A stretch of 13,495 nt of DNA from positions 1 through 13,495 of the forward strand of contig CAKTKM010000026.1 in NCBI GenBank assembly GCA_934569425.1, in the 5' to 3' direction. Made by a program: the position numbers and the translations under genes. Below the pieces are notes generated by a model that was not told where the DNA came from, made no database searches, and saw only the letters and a program-made list of their open reading frames with translations. Positions 1 through 5,656 of this stretch are shown piece after piece. This stretch comes from an uncultured Oscillospiraceae bacterium (lineage in GTDB: Bacteria; Bacillota; Clostridia; Oscillospirales; Oscillospiraceae). Positions within the stretch are counted from its first letter, which is position 1; every line of letters begins with the position of its first letter.

Positions 1-320
1 CCGCGGACGGCCACGCGCATGGCCAGCTCGGGCTTGTCCTGCATCAGGATGCGGTACTTGGTCTCCTTCAGGCCGCCGATCCAGCCGGAGTGGGTGCGGT
101 AATACTTCTGCTCCATCTTGTTGCCGGTCAGCACAGCCTTGCCGGCGTTGATAACGATGACGTTATCGCCGCAGTCAGCGTGGGGGGTATAGGTGACTTT
201 GCCCTTGCCGCGCAGCAGGTCGGCCACGACGACGGCGGTCTTGCCCAGAGGCTTGCCGGCGGCGTCAACGACATACCACTTGCGCTCGATGTTGGCCTTG
301 TTTGCCATAAAAGTGGACAT
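1..320 (-). CDS. rplM: 50S ribosomal protein L13, 5' part (cut by window edge)
   Basis: The reverse strand encodes the first 106 residues of ribosomal protein uL13, a large-subunit protein that binds 23S rRNA early in assembly. The reading starts [18 protein letters not shown] and continues with L13 hallmarks: [11 protein letters not shown], the [13 protein letters not shown] block, the [14 protein letters not shown] block and [13 protein letters not shown]. The family is usually about 142-150 residues, so roughly a quarter is missing beyond base 1. The ATG at 318-320 is preceded on the reverse strand by GGAGG (331-335) at good spacing; an internal ATG four codons later is a weaker alternative. 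In most bacteria rpsI (S9) follows rplM, which would lie just outside the window. A strong promoter and structured leader sit upstream. Confidence 0.97.
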   Translation of the reverse strand, partial: MSTFMANKANIERKWYVVDAAGKPLGKTAVVVADLLRGKGKVTYTPHADCGDNVIVINAGKAVLTGNKMEQKYYRTHSGWIGGLKETKYRILMQDKPELAMRVAVR

Positions 321-335
321 GGTGTTTTTCCTCCA

Positions 336-412
336 AATTTATTATAATGTATTTTGCTTTACTTTTTCGTGTCTCCTTGCTAAAATCGTAAGGAGACGCG
401 CTAAACGCGCAA
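336..412 (-). ncRNA. structured 5' leader of rplM, candidate L13 leader
   Basis: The reverse-strand transcript between promoter and RBS contains two adjacent hairpins: a small one, CGCG-(5 nt)-CGCG (409-397), and a perfect 8-bp stem GUCUCCUU/AAGGAGAC (397-390 pairing with 378-371) with an 11-nt loop. The sequence AAGGAGA in the second stem also looks like a ribosome-binding sequence. Firmicutes are known to carry an autoregulatory L13 leader RNA before rplM (Rfam family L13_leader). I see a compatible position and structure but could not align it to the family model, so the assignment is inference. Confidence 0.45.
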
Positions 413-417
413 GGATA

Positions 418-446
418 TTTATAGCATAAGGCGCGGAGAATGTCAA
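418..446 (-). promoter_or_regulatory. sigma-A-type promoter of rplM
   Basis: On the reverse strand a perfect -35 TTGACA (446-441) is separated by exactly 17 nt from a -10 TATAAA (423-418). Transcription should begin near 411, giving a 5' leader of about 90 nt before the rplM ATG. Such a near-consensus promoter fits a highly expressed ribosomal protein operon. Confidence 0.85.
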
Positions 447-453
447 CACCGTT

Positions 454-481
454 TTGATTTACAAGGAAAACATCTTATGTT
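454..481 (+). promoter_or_regulatory. possible weak promoter of ttcA
   Basis: TTGATT (454-459) and TATGTT (476-481) are separated by 16 nt and match the sigma-A hexamers at four of six positions each. The element lies back to back with the rplM promoter in the divergent intergenic region. It would put the transcription start just inside the pyrimidine repeat at 479-518. Only suggestive. Confidence 0.3.
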
Positions 482-518
482 TTCTCTCGTTTTCTCCCGT
501 TTGCTCTTGTTTTCTGAT
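479..518 (+). repeat. 10-nt-period pyrimidine repeat in ttcA leader
   Basis: Four consecutive degenerate 10-mers start with GTTTTCT or GTTTGCT: gttttctctc (479), gttttctccc (489), gtttgctctt (499) and gttttctgat (509). The pyrimidine richness continues to the RBS at 537. No coding function fits; it would make an unstructured U/C-rich mRNA leader or, in DNA, a helically phased tract. Confidence 0.6.
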
Positions 519-549
519 TTCTTATTTTCACTTTTGGAGGGTACATCGT

Positions 550-1275
550 ATGCAGCGTATTCTGGGGCTTGTCCGCCGGTGTGTGGAGGACTATCATATG
601 ATCGAGGCGGGCGACCGGATCGCCGTGGGTGTCAGCGGCGGAAAGGACAGCCTGCTGACGCTGGCGGCGCTGGTACGGCTGCGGGACTTCTATCCCATCC
701 CCTTCACGGTGGAGGCCATCACCATGGAAATGGGGATGCCGGAGATGGACTTTTCCGCCGTGGCAAAGCTGTGCGAGGAATGGGAGATCCCCTACACCCG
801 AATCCAGGTGCCGGTGTATCAGATCATTTTTGAGGAGCGGAAGGAGAAAAATCCCTGCTCGCTGTGCGCCAAGCTGCGGCGTGGCAGCCTGAACACCGCC
901 CTGACGGAGCGGGGCATCTCCAAGATCGCGCTTGGGCATCACTATGACGACGCGGTGGAGACGCTGCTGATGAACCTGCTTTTCGAGGGACGTATCGGCT
1001 GCTTTCAGCCGGTGACGTACCTTGACCGCACCGGCATCACCCAGATCCGCCCGCTGCTGTACTGCCACGAGGAGGACATCCGCCGGGTAGCACAGCGGGA
1101 GGGACTGCCCATCGTTCACAACCCCTGCCCCATGGACGGCCACAGCCGCCGGCAGGAGGTGAAGGAGCTGATCGCTTCGCTGGAGGAACGGTATCCCGAC
1201 CTGAAGCAGAAGCTCTTCGGCAGCCTACAGCGGTATCCGCTGTACGGATGGAATCTGGAACAAACGGAGAAGTGA
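550..1275 (+). CDS. ttcA: TtcA-family tRNA 2-thiocytidine synthetase-like PP-loop ATPase
   Basis: A 241-residue cytoplasmic protein of the adenine-nucleotide alpha-hydrolase superfamily. TtcA adenylates C32 of certain tRNAs and exchanges oxygen for sulfur with the help of an iron-sulfur cluster. Visible motifs are the PP-loop SGGKDS (29-34), CSLCAKLRRG with the CxxC pair C103/C106, GHHYDDAVET (129-138) and a third candidate cluster cysteine, C193, in NPCP. The order and spacing match TtcA. The C-terminal Cys motif is NPCPMDG rather than the enterobacterial form, so substrate identity in this lineage is inferred. An upstream in-frame ATG at 454 would add 32 residues of unlikely sequence. The ATG at 550 has GGAGG at 537-541 and is preferred. 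It is divergent from rplM. Confidence 0.88.
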   Translation: MQRILGLVRRCVEDYHMIEAGDRIAVGVSGGKDSLLTLAALVRLRDFYPIPFTVEAITMEMGMPEMDFSAVAKLCEEWEIPYTRIQVPVYQIIFEERKEKNPCSLCAKLRRGSLNTALTERGISKIALGHHYDDAVETLLMNLLFEGRIGCFQPVTYLDRTGITQIRPLLYCHEEDIRRVAQREGLPIVHNPCPMDGHSRRQEVKELIASLEERYPDLKQKLFGSLQRYPLYGWNLEQTEK

Positions 1276-1321
1276 CACGGCTTTCGTGTATGGGAAAACG
1301 GAAACTGGGAGGGACAGCAGC

Positions 1322-1711
1322 GTGAAAAGGAAACTATTAGCGGCACTTGTGATCGTATGTATCTGCGCCGCCTTCTTCATCGGAACAGGCTTTCGGAAAT
1401 GCACAGACGTCTTTCTGACGGACTATTCCGTTGCAGAGGATGGAACGGCGATCCGGCTTGACGTGCAAACGGCGTCATCCATGGGATATGTCAGAGGGTA
1501 TCAGCATGACGGCGGCGGTGTGAAGCCGCATTACCTGACCTTCTATCACACGTTTGGCGGACCGAACAGCTCATTGGGTACAAAAATCACCTTTCTGCTC
1601 TCCATCGCACCGGAGGATACGGAGATCTTTTTCAATCGCCCCGACGGCGGGTATGCACTCGTTTTGCAAAAGAATGCCGCTACCGGCCAATGGATGAGAC
1701 CCTCTGCATAA
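1322..1711 (+). CDS. small membrane-anchored or secreted protein of unknown function
   Basis: A 129-residue protein I cannot assign to a characterised family. Residues 4-24 form a hydrophobic signal anchor after MKRK; a cysteine at 27 follows but does not make a proper lipobox. The exported part contains TDVFLTDYSV, SSMGYVRGY and a Gly-rich HTFGGPNSSLG stretch, and ends with NAATGQWMRP. It looks like a small beta-rich extracellular domain of the sort seen in hypothetical proteins of gut Firmicutes. The GTG at 1322 is preferred because GGAGGG (1308-1313) sits 8 nt upstream; a GTG at 1286 in the same frame lacks this signal and would spoil the signal sequence. It starts 46 nt after ttcA in the same direction, so co-transcription is possible. 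Confidence 0.7.
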   Translation: MKRKLLAALVIVCICAAFFIGTGFRKCTDVFLTDYSVAEDGTAIRLDVQTASSMGYVRGYQHDGGGVKPHYLTFYHTFGGPNSSLGTKITFLLSIAPEDTEIFFNRPDGGYALVLQKNAATGQWMRPSA

Positions 1712-1726
1712 CTTTTTGCTTGCCGC

Positions 1727-1760
1727 AAAACAAATGCGGCAGGGCCTGACCCCTGCCGCA
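1727..1760 (-). terminator. intrinsic terminator of yaaL-bofA
   Basis: A perfect 10-bp stem, TGCGGCAGGG (1735-1744) with CCCTGCCGCA (1751-1760), has a 6-nt loop. Read leftward it is followed by TTTGTTTT (1734-1727), as expected of a rho-independent terminator just after the bofA stop. Rightward it has only a weak CCTGTTCTTC tail, but may also slow transcription leaving 1322-1711. Confidence 0.8.
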
Positions 1761-1770
1761 CCTGTTCTTC

Positions 1771-2040
1771 TTATGTACCCAGCACCCACTTGACCAACAG
1801 CAGCAGGCAAAAACCCGGCAGCCCCAGAACCGCCACCGTCAGGGCGTTGAACAGGTTCAATCCCAGACTCAGCCCCGTATAGGCTGTGGTAAGGTTCAGC
1901 GCCCACAGGGCGCCGAACCCCAGCGCGGTATTGCCTGCCAGACGCAGCACCAGCTTCAGCGGCGTTTTGAACAGCCGCCAGATGGCCACCAGCAGGAACA
2001 GCAGCACCAGCCCCAGCGATACTTTTTCTACGACCGACAT
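1771..2040 (-). CDS. bofA: BofA-family pro-sigma-K processing inhibitor
   Basis: An 89-residue integral membrane protein. In Bacillus BofA holds the SpoIVFB intramembrane protease inactive in the outer forespore membrane until the forespore signals. Here a first hydrophobic helix (about 8-22) precedes KTPLKLVLRLAGNTALGFGALWALNL, and the C-terminal block LNLFNALTVAVLGLPGFCLLLLV carries the family signature GLPG. Length is as usual for the family. The reverse-strand ATG at 2038-2040 has GGGAGG upstream at good spacing. Its first 13 nt overlap the end of the preceding yaaL-like gene, a sign of translational coupling. Presence of bofA implies a sporulating ancestor; whether a sigma-K checkpoint operates in this species is not shown. 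Confidence 0.9.
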   Translation of the reverse strand: MSVVEKVSLGLVLLFLLVAIWRLFKTPLKLVLRLAGNTALGFGALWALNLTTAYTGLSLGLNLFNALTVAVLGLPGFCLLLLVKWVLGT

Positions 2041-2324
2041 GGATTGCCTCCCTTCACGGCGGACGCGGCCACGCAGGACGGCTCTGCCGGCGCGGCCGTC
2101 CGGCGGTTTACCGGCACGCCGGAGCGCTCTTTGATACACCGCAGCAAATAGTCATATTTGGCCTTCAGGGCATTGATCTCGAAAATGCTGGCCTCCACCA
2201 GTTCCGGCTCGCAGACGTAGTTGAACCGGTCGTAGGCCTCCTTCAGCTGCTGGTTGATCCGATCCAGCTCCTGCCGCAGCTCCTTGTCGGTGGGCCACAG
2301 GGTATCCTTTTTTGCTTTTGCCAT
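2028..2324 (-). CDS. yaaL: DUF2508 (YaaL-like) protein
   Basis: A 98-residue soluble protein. Residues 12-66 (TDKELRQELDRINQQLKEAYDRFNYV... to IFEINALKAKYDYLLRCIKE) are helical with heptad-like hydrophobics, the pattern of the DUF2508/YaaL family found immediately upstream of bofA in Bacillus. No biochemical function is established. The C-terminal 30 residues are Ala/Pro/Ser-rich, probably disordered, and are encoded in the stretch that holds the bofA RBS and start. The ATG at 2322-2324 has GAGGAGG upstream; an upstream in-frame ATG (2396) has no comparable signal. It forms an operon with bofA by a 13-nt overlap. The family call rests mainly on the helical pattern and the gene order. Confidence 0.78.
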   Translation of the reverse strand: MAKAKKDTLWPTDKELRQELDRINQQLKEAYDRFNYVCEPELVEASIFEINALKAKYDYLLRCIKERSGVPVNRRTAAPAEPSCVAASAVKGGNPCRS

Positions 2325-2345
2325 GGTGATGTCCTCCTCGTCGGC

Positions 2346-2371
2346 GGCAGGGCGGTCATGCTTCCCCTGCC
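2346..2371 (-). other. hairpin in the yaaL 5' leader
   Basis: GGCAGGG (2346-2352) pairs with CCCTGCC (2365-2371) across a 12-nt loop, just upstream of the yaaL RBS and around the predicted transcription start. It could be a chance GC-rich stem or a 5'-end stabilising structure. Confidence 0.35.
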
Positions 2372-2374
2372 AAT

Positions 2375-2403
2375 AGTGTACGAGTAGTTTGGACAATTAT
2401 GAC
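2375..2403 (-). promoter_or_regulatory. sigma-E-like promoter of yaaL-bofA
   Basis: On the reverse strand GTCATAAT (2403-2396) and CGTACACT (2382-2375) are separated by 13 nt. Each differs at one of eight positions from the mother-cell sigma-E pattern GTCATATT/CATACACT as I remember it. The spacing is about one nt shorter than in the Bacillus spoIID promoter I recall. A sigma-A reading (GTCATA-17-TACACT) is poorer at -35. Mother-cell expression would fit BofA's role. Confidence 0.45.
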
Positions 2404-2454
2404 GGAGTTTAACCGGAAAATTTTGAGATCTCTTGAGAAAGGGGCGGCACACAC

Positions 2455-2901
2455 ATGACCCATGAGGACTATATGGTGCAGGCACTGGCGCTGGCGCGGG
2501 AGGCCGCGGCACACGGCGAGGTGCCGGTGGGCTGCGTGATCGTCCGGGATGGCGCGGTGATCGGCCGCGGACGCAACCGGCGGGAGGAAAAGCAGGCGGT
2601 CTTCTCCCACGCGGAGATGGAAGCCATGGCGCAGGCCAACGAGAGCCTCGGCTCCTGGCGGCTGGAGGACTGCGACCTGTATGTGACGCTGGAGCCCTGT
2701 CCCATGTGCGCGGGCGCCATTCTGAACGCACGGGTGCGGCGGGTGTTCTACGGTGCGCGGGATCGTGCCATGGGCGCCTGCGGCGGCGTACTGAACCTGT
2801 TCATGGAGAACTTCCCCCACCATCCCCAGCTGGTAGGCGGCATTCTGGCGGAGGAGTGTCAGGCGGTGCTGTCGAAGTTTTTCAGAGAGCTGCGGAAATA
2901 A
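2455..2901 (+). CDS. tadA: tRNA-specific adenosine-34 deaminase
   Basis: A 148-residue zinc deaminase that converts A34 to inosine in the tRNA-Arg(ACG) anticodon. The Zn/catalytic motif HAE is at 52-54 and PCPMC at 81-85 (C82, C85), in the order and spacing of TadA. VPVGCVIV and the NRRE segment are also typical, as is the terminal VLSKFFRELRK. Length matches the family. AAAGGGG (2438-2444) lies 10 nt before the ATG. It is divergent from yaaL-bofA with 130 bp between. In Bacillus subtilis tadA (yaaJ), dnaX, recR, yaaL and bofA form one neighbourhood, so the adjacency looks like a retained but rearranged remnant. Confidence 0.96.
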   Translation: MTHEDYMVQALALAREAAAHGEVPVGCVIVRDGAVIGRGRNRREEKQAVFSHAEMEAMAQANESLGSWRLEDCDLYVTLEPCPMCAGAILNARVRRVFYGARDRAMGACGGVLNLFMENFPHHPQLVGGILAEECQAVLSKFFRELRK

Positions 2902-2994
2902 GAAAAATACGAAAAAACGTAAATTTTCGAAACATATCAGCAAAAATTCCCGTCTTACAAGTAAATGCCCCACTATTTTCAGGAGGTATATTCC

Positions 2995-3576
2995 ATGAAA
3001 AAGCTGATCTGTTCCCTTTTCGTTTCCCTTCTTCTGTTGAGCACGGCGGGCTGCGGCGGAAAACCCATCGACACGACTTGGATGGAGCGCCCCGACACCA
3101 CCGTGAGTGAGGTTGGCACCTCAGGAATGGAGGGGTTTTATTCCGGTGCATTGAATGCAGATAAAATGCCTATCAGCAGCGTTGTCCATTTCCCGGTCTA
3201 TACATTTGACACGCTGGAGGAATGGATACAGTTCAAGGATTCACTGGACTATCCGGAGCGCCTCTCTTCCAGCCTTTACAAATATGATGGGATACCGTCC
3301 TTCAACGAGGCAACAGAACAATACGGCGAGACGTTCTTCTCCGAAAACGCCCTGCTGCTGGTATATGTGGGAGCCCGCAGCGGCACGTACCGCTTTGCGG
3401 TGGACACCATCACCGGCGACGGCACGAGCCTGTGCGTCTACATCGCGGAAACGACCCACGCGGAGATCGTAACCTGTGATACGGCCGGCTGGTTCATCAC
3501 CGTGGCCATTCCTGACAGCGCGGCGGCGGAGTACACGGAATTCGACGCCGTTCTGAAGGATGGTTCCGATTGCTGA
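2995..3576 (+). CDS. putative lipoprotein of unknown function
   Basis: A 193-residue exported protein. Residues 1-20 form a signal peptide, MKKLICSLFVSLLLLSTAGC; C20 is the likely lipidated cysteine, though T rather than L at -3 makes the lipobox imperfect. GGK follows it. The mature part has FPVYTFDTLEEWIQFKDSL, ETFFSENALLLVYVGARSGTYRF and TAGWFITVAIPD. The FF-x-x-NALLLVY plus SG pattern faintly recalls PrcB-C-type beta domains, but I cannot establish that. AGGAGG (2981-2986) sits 8 nt before the ATG, which decides the start over an upstream ATG at 2965. It follows tadA by 93 nt in the same direction. Function unknown. Confidence 0.8.
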   Translation: MKKLICSLFVSLLLLSTAGCGGKPIDTTWMERPDTTVSEVGTSGMEGFYSGALNADKMPISSVVHFPVYTFDTLEEWIQFKDSLDYPERLSSSLYKYDGIPSFNEATEQYGETFFSENALLLVYVGARSGTYRFAVDTITGDGTSLCVYIAETTHAEIVTCDTAGWFITVAIPDSAAAEYTEFDAVLKDGSDC

Positions 3577-3874
3577 ATGAAACAAGAACACCCCGCCGCC
3601 CATACGGTGCGTCGGGGCGTATGCTTTGCGCCAGTATGAATAAAAACCATAAAGCCGAAGGCGAAACGCCCTCGGCTTATTATGGCAGGAAGATTGATGA
3701 AAAAAGTTTTTTGTTTCTTGCATATACTAAGATACCCGAGGGTTGTTAAAAATCATCGTAAAGAACTATTACAAAAGTATTAAATGTTTTTCCGGATGCT
3801 GTCACATCTGTTGTTTCCCCCGTTTTCGCGGCGTTTGCTCCCTACACTGGCAGGTAGAAAGGAAGGGATCGCAT
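3577..3874. other. gene-free intergenic region with two hairpins
   Basis: Nothing here looks coding on either strand. It holds an imperfect GC-rich hairpin (about 3588-3617, CCCCG...CGGGG) soon after the lipoprotein stop, and a second longer one at 3647-3685. The remaining AT-rich part (3700-3860) should contain the spoIID promoter. CATATACT (3721-3728) resembles a sigma-E -10, but no fitting -35 is visible. Confidence 0.5.
3647..3685. terminator. long hairpin, possible terminator between lipoprotein gene and spoIID
   Basis: CCATAA pairs with TTATGG and AGCCGA with TCGGCT, and GGCG/CGCC closes an AAA loop; a two-base bulge and one mismatch interrupt the stem. Read rightward there is no clear U-run. 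Read leftward the hairpin is followed by TTTTTA, a better terminator tail, although no leftward gene lies to its right. Confidence 0.5.
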
Positions 3875-4867
3875 ATGAAACGGACTGTGGCGGCGGGGGT
3901 ACTGCTCTGGATGCTGCTGTTCCTGCCGGTATGGGCGGGAGCGGCGCGAGATACACCGCAGGAGGAACCGGCGGCCGCCGCGGAACAGAGCGCCCCGGAG
4001 AGCGGCGAAGGCTCCGACGCTGCCCACACGGTGCGGCTGTGGAACGACGGCCATGTGGAGACTTTGACGGCGGCGGAATATCTGCGGTGCGTAGTGCGGG
4101 GCGAAATGCCCGCCACCTTTGAGGAGGAGGCGCTGAAGGCACAGGCCGTGGCGGAACGCACCTATCTCTACTACCGCATGGCGGCGGGCGCGAAGGACAG
4201 TCACCCCGATGCGGACGTATGCACCGATCCGGGCTGCTGCACGGCATGGCTCAGTGAGGAAGAGGCCAAGGCCAAATGGGGCGGCAGCTTTGCCCGGTAC
4301 GAGCAGAAGATCCAACAGGCGGTGGCCGACACCGACGGACAGGTGGTGCTGTATGACGGCGCGCCTATTATGGCGGTGTTCCACTCCTCCTCCGCCGGCG
4401 TCACCGCCGGAAGCGGCGATGTGTGGGCGGCGGAGCTGCCGTACCTTGTCAGCGTCAAAACGCCGGAATCCCCCGACAGCGTCCCCAATTATTACAGCGT
4501 CAGTACCTTTACCGGCGAGGAATTCCGCTCCGTTTTCCTGAAGGCCCACGCCGACGCCAAGCTGTCCGGCGATACATCCGGCTGGATCACCGATATGGTG
4601 ATGACGGACACGGGGCGGGTGGCCTCCGCCGTGGTGGGCGGCGTGTCCGTCAGCGGCAAGGAGCTGCGGAGCCTGTACGGCCTGCGGAGCGCCGTCTTTA
4701 CAGTGGAGGCGGCGAAGGATTCCGTCACCTTCCGCGTCACCGGCTACGGCCACGGCGTAGGCATGAGCCAGTATGGCGCCAACGCGCTGGCCAAGGAGGG
4801 AAAATCTTGGCAGGAGATCCTGCAATGGTACTACACCGGCGTGACGATCGGACTATACAAAGGATAA
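3875..4867 (+). CDS. spoIID: SpoIID-family peptidoglycan lytic transglycosylase
   Basis: A 330-residue exported sporulation protein. SpoIID strips stem-peptide-free glycan strands as part of the SpoIIDMP machine that drives forespore engulfment. A signal peptide or anchor (about 5-24) is followed by an Ala/Glu/Pro-rich linker (25-50). The domain then starts with TAAEYLRCVVRGEMPATF, in which E77 is the expected catalytic glutamate, and EALKAQAVAERTYL. The C-terminal signature GYGHGVGMSQYGANALAKEG and a final WQEILQWYYTGV are diagnostic. CTDPGCC is the usual insertion with cysteines. The ATG at 3875 has AAGGAAGG upstream; the in-frame ATG at 3743 would put 44 Cys-rich residues before the signal sequence. 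Length is near that of the Bacillus protein. Confidence 0.93.
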   Translation: MKRTVAAGVLLWMLLFLPVWAGAARDTPQEEPAAAAEQSAPESGEGSDAAHTVRLWNDGHVETLTAAEYLRCVVRGEMPATFEEEALKAQAVAERTYLYYRMAAGAKDSHPDADVCTDPGCCTAWLSEEEAKAKWGGSFARYEQKIQQAVADTDGQVVLYDGAPIMAVFHSSSAGVTAGSGDVWAAELPYLVSVKTPESPDSVPNYYSVSTFTGEEFRSVFLKAHADAKLSGDTSGWITDMVMTDTGRVASAVVGGVSVSGKELRSLYGLRSAVFTVEAAKDSVTFRVTGYGHGVGMSQYGANALAKEGKSWQEILQWYYTGVTIGLYKG

Positions 4868-4889
4868 AAAGTGTGCTATACTATGATGT

Positions 4890-4933
4890 TGTTTACAAAA
4901 TGTTCAGGAAAGACCGTTTCTCTTCGATATAAT
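4890..4933 (+). promoter_or_regulatory. promoter and candidate response-regulator box of the two-component operon
   Basis: A perfect -10 TATAAT lies at 4928-4933 with no good -35. The -35 position is overlapped by two 11-nt-spaced direct repeats, TGTTTACAAAA (4890) and TGTTCAGGAAA (4901), which match at 7 of 11 positions. OmpR/PhoB-type regulators bind such 11-bp repeats, so an activated, possibly autoregulated promoter is inferred. Confidence 0.45.
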
Positions 4934-4966
4934 CAATAGAAAAGACACATTGGGAGGCTTTTGCAT

Positions 4967-5656
4967 ATGGCACGCAACATCCTTGTGGTGGAGGACGACC
5001 ACAACATTTCCGACCTGATCCGCATGTATCTGGAAAAAGAGGGCTTTGAGGTCCGTATCGCCTATGACGGCGGCAAGGCCGTGGAGGAATACGACGCCAA
5101 GGCGCCGGATATGGTGCTGCTGGACATCATGCTGCCGGTGATGGACGGCTGGGCGGTGTGCGCCCACATCCGGGAAAAGGGGAAGACCCCCATCATTATG
5201 CTGACGGCCAAGGGCGATGTGACCGACCGGATCACCGGCCTTGAGATGGGTGCCGACGACTATCTGGTGAAGCCCTTTGAGATGAAGGAGCTGATGGCTC
5301 GCATCAACGCCGTGCTGCGCCGCAGCGAGATTCCCGACGACACCCGCAAGCGGCTGGTGTACGATAAGCTGGTGATCGATCTGGACAGCTATGAGCTGCT
5401 GGTGGACGGCAAGAAGGTGGACACGCCCCCCAAGGAGCTGGAGCTTTTATATCATCTGGCGGTAACGCCCAACCGGGTCTATACCCGCAATCAGCTGCTG
5501 GACGAGGTGTGGGGCTTCGACTATTTCGGCGACAGCCGCACCGTGGACGTACACATCAAGCGTCTGCGGGAGAAGGTGGAGAACGTCTCCGACCAGTGGG
5601 CGCTAAAGACCGTGTGGGGCGTAGGCTACAAATTTGAAGTGAAGCAGCCGTCATGA
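4967..5656 (+). CDS. OmpR/PhoB-family response regulator
   Basis: A 229-residue cytoplasmic DNA-binding regulator. The receiver domain (3-120) carries the acidic pair D10/D11, the phospho-acceptor D53 in LLDIMLPVMDG, T80 and K102 in LVKPF. The winged-helix domain (about 130-225) shows PPKELELLYHLAVTPNRV, the recognition helix region DSRTVDVHIKRLREKVE and the terminal KTVWGVGYKFEV. All key residues are present. The ATG at 4967 is chosen over a TTG at 4961 because GGGAGG (4952-4957) lies 9 nt upstream. The last 4 nt overlap the kinase start (ATGA). By gene order it should control the operon that also encodes HtrA; it resembles both CssR and WalR/ResD, and sequence alone does not decide. Confidence 0.95.
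   Translation: MARNILVVEDDHNISDLIRMYLEKEGFEVRIAYDGGKAVEEYDAKAPDMVLLDIMLPVMDGWAVCAHIREKGKTPIIMLTAKGDVTDRITGLEMGADDYLVKPFEMKELMARINAVLRRSEIPDDTRKRLVYDKLVIDLDSYELLVDGKKVDTPPKELELLYHLAVTPNRVYTRNQLLDEVWGFDYFGDSRTVDVHIKRLREKVENVSDQWALKTVWGVGYKFEVKQPS

Noticed and set aside
2325-2454. Small SRP RNA (ffs) in the yaaL-tadA gap, expected from the Bacillus order
   Set aside because: No GGUCAGGUCCGGAAGGAAGCAG-like core is present; the GGGGAAGCAUGACC fragment on the reverse strand is too short and out of context.
3719-3728. CATATACT as a sigma-E -10 for spoIID
   Set aside because: No fitting -35 element lies 13-17 nt upstream (the sequence is an A/T run), so I kept it only as a remark in the intergenic entry.
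3842-4825. Long reverse-strand open frame of 327 codons opposite spoIID
   Set aside because: It is a shadow of the GC-rich spoIID gene; its His/Gly/Arg-rich composition matches no protein family and spoIID has clear motifs and an RBS.
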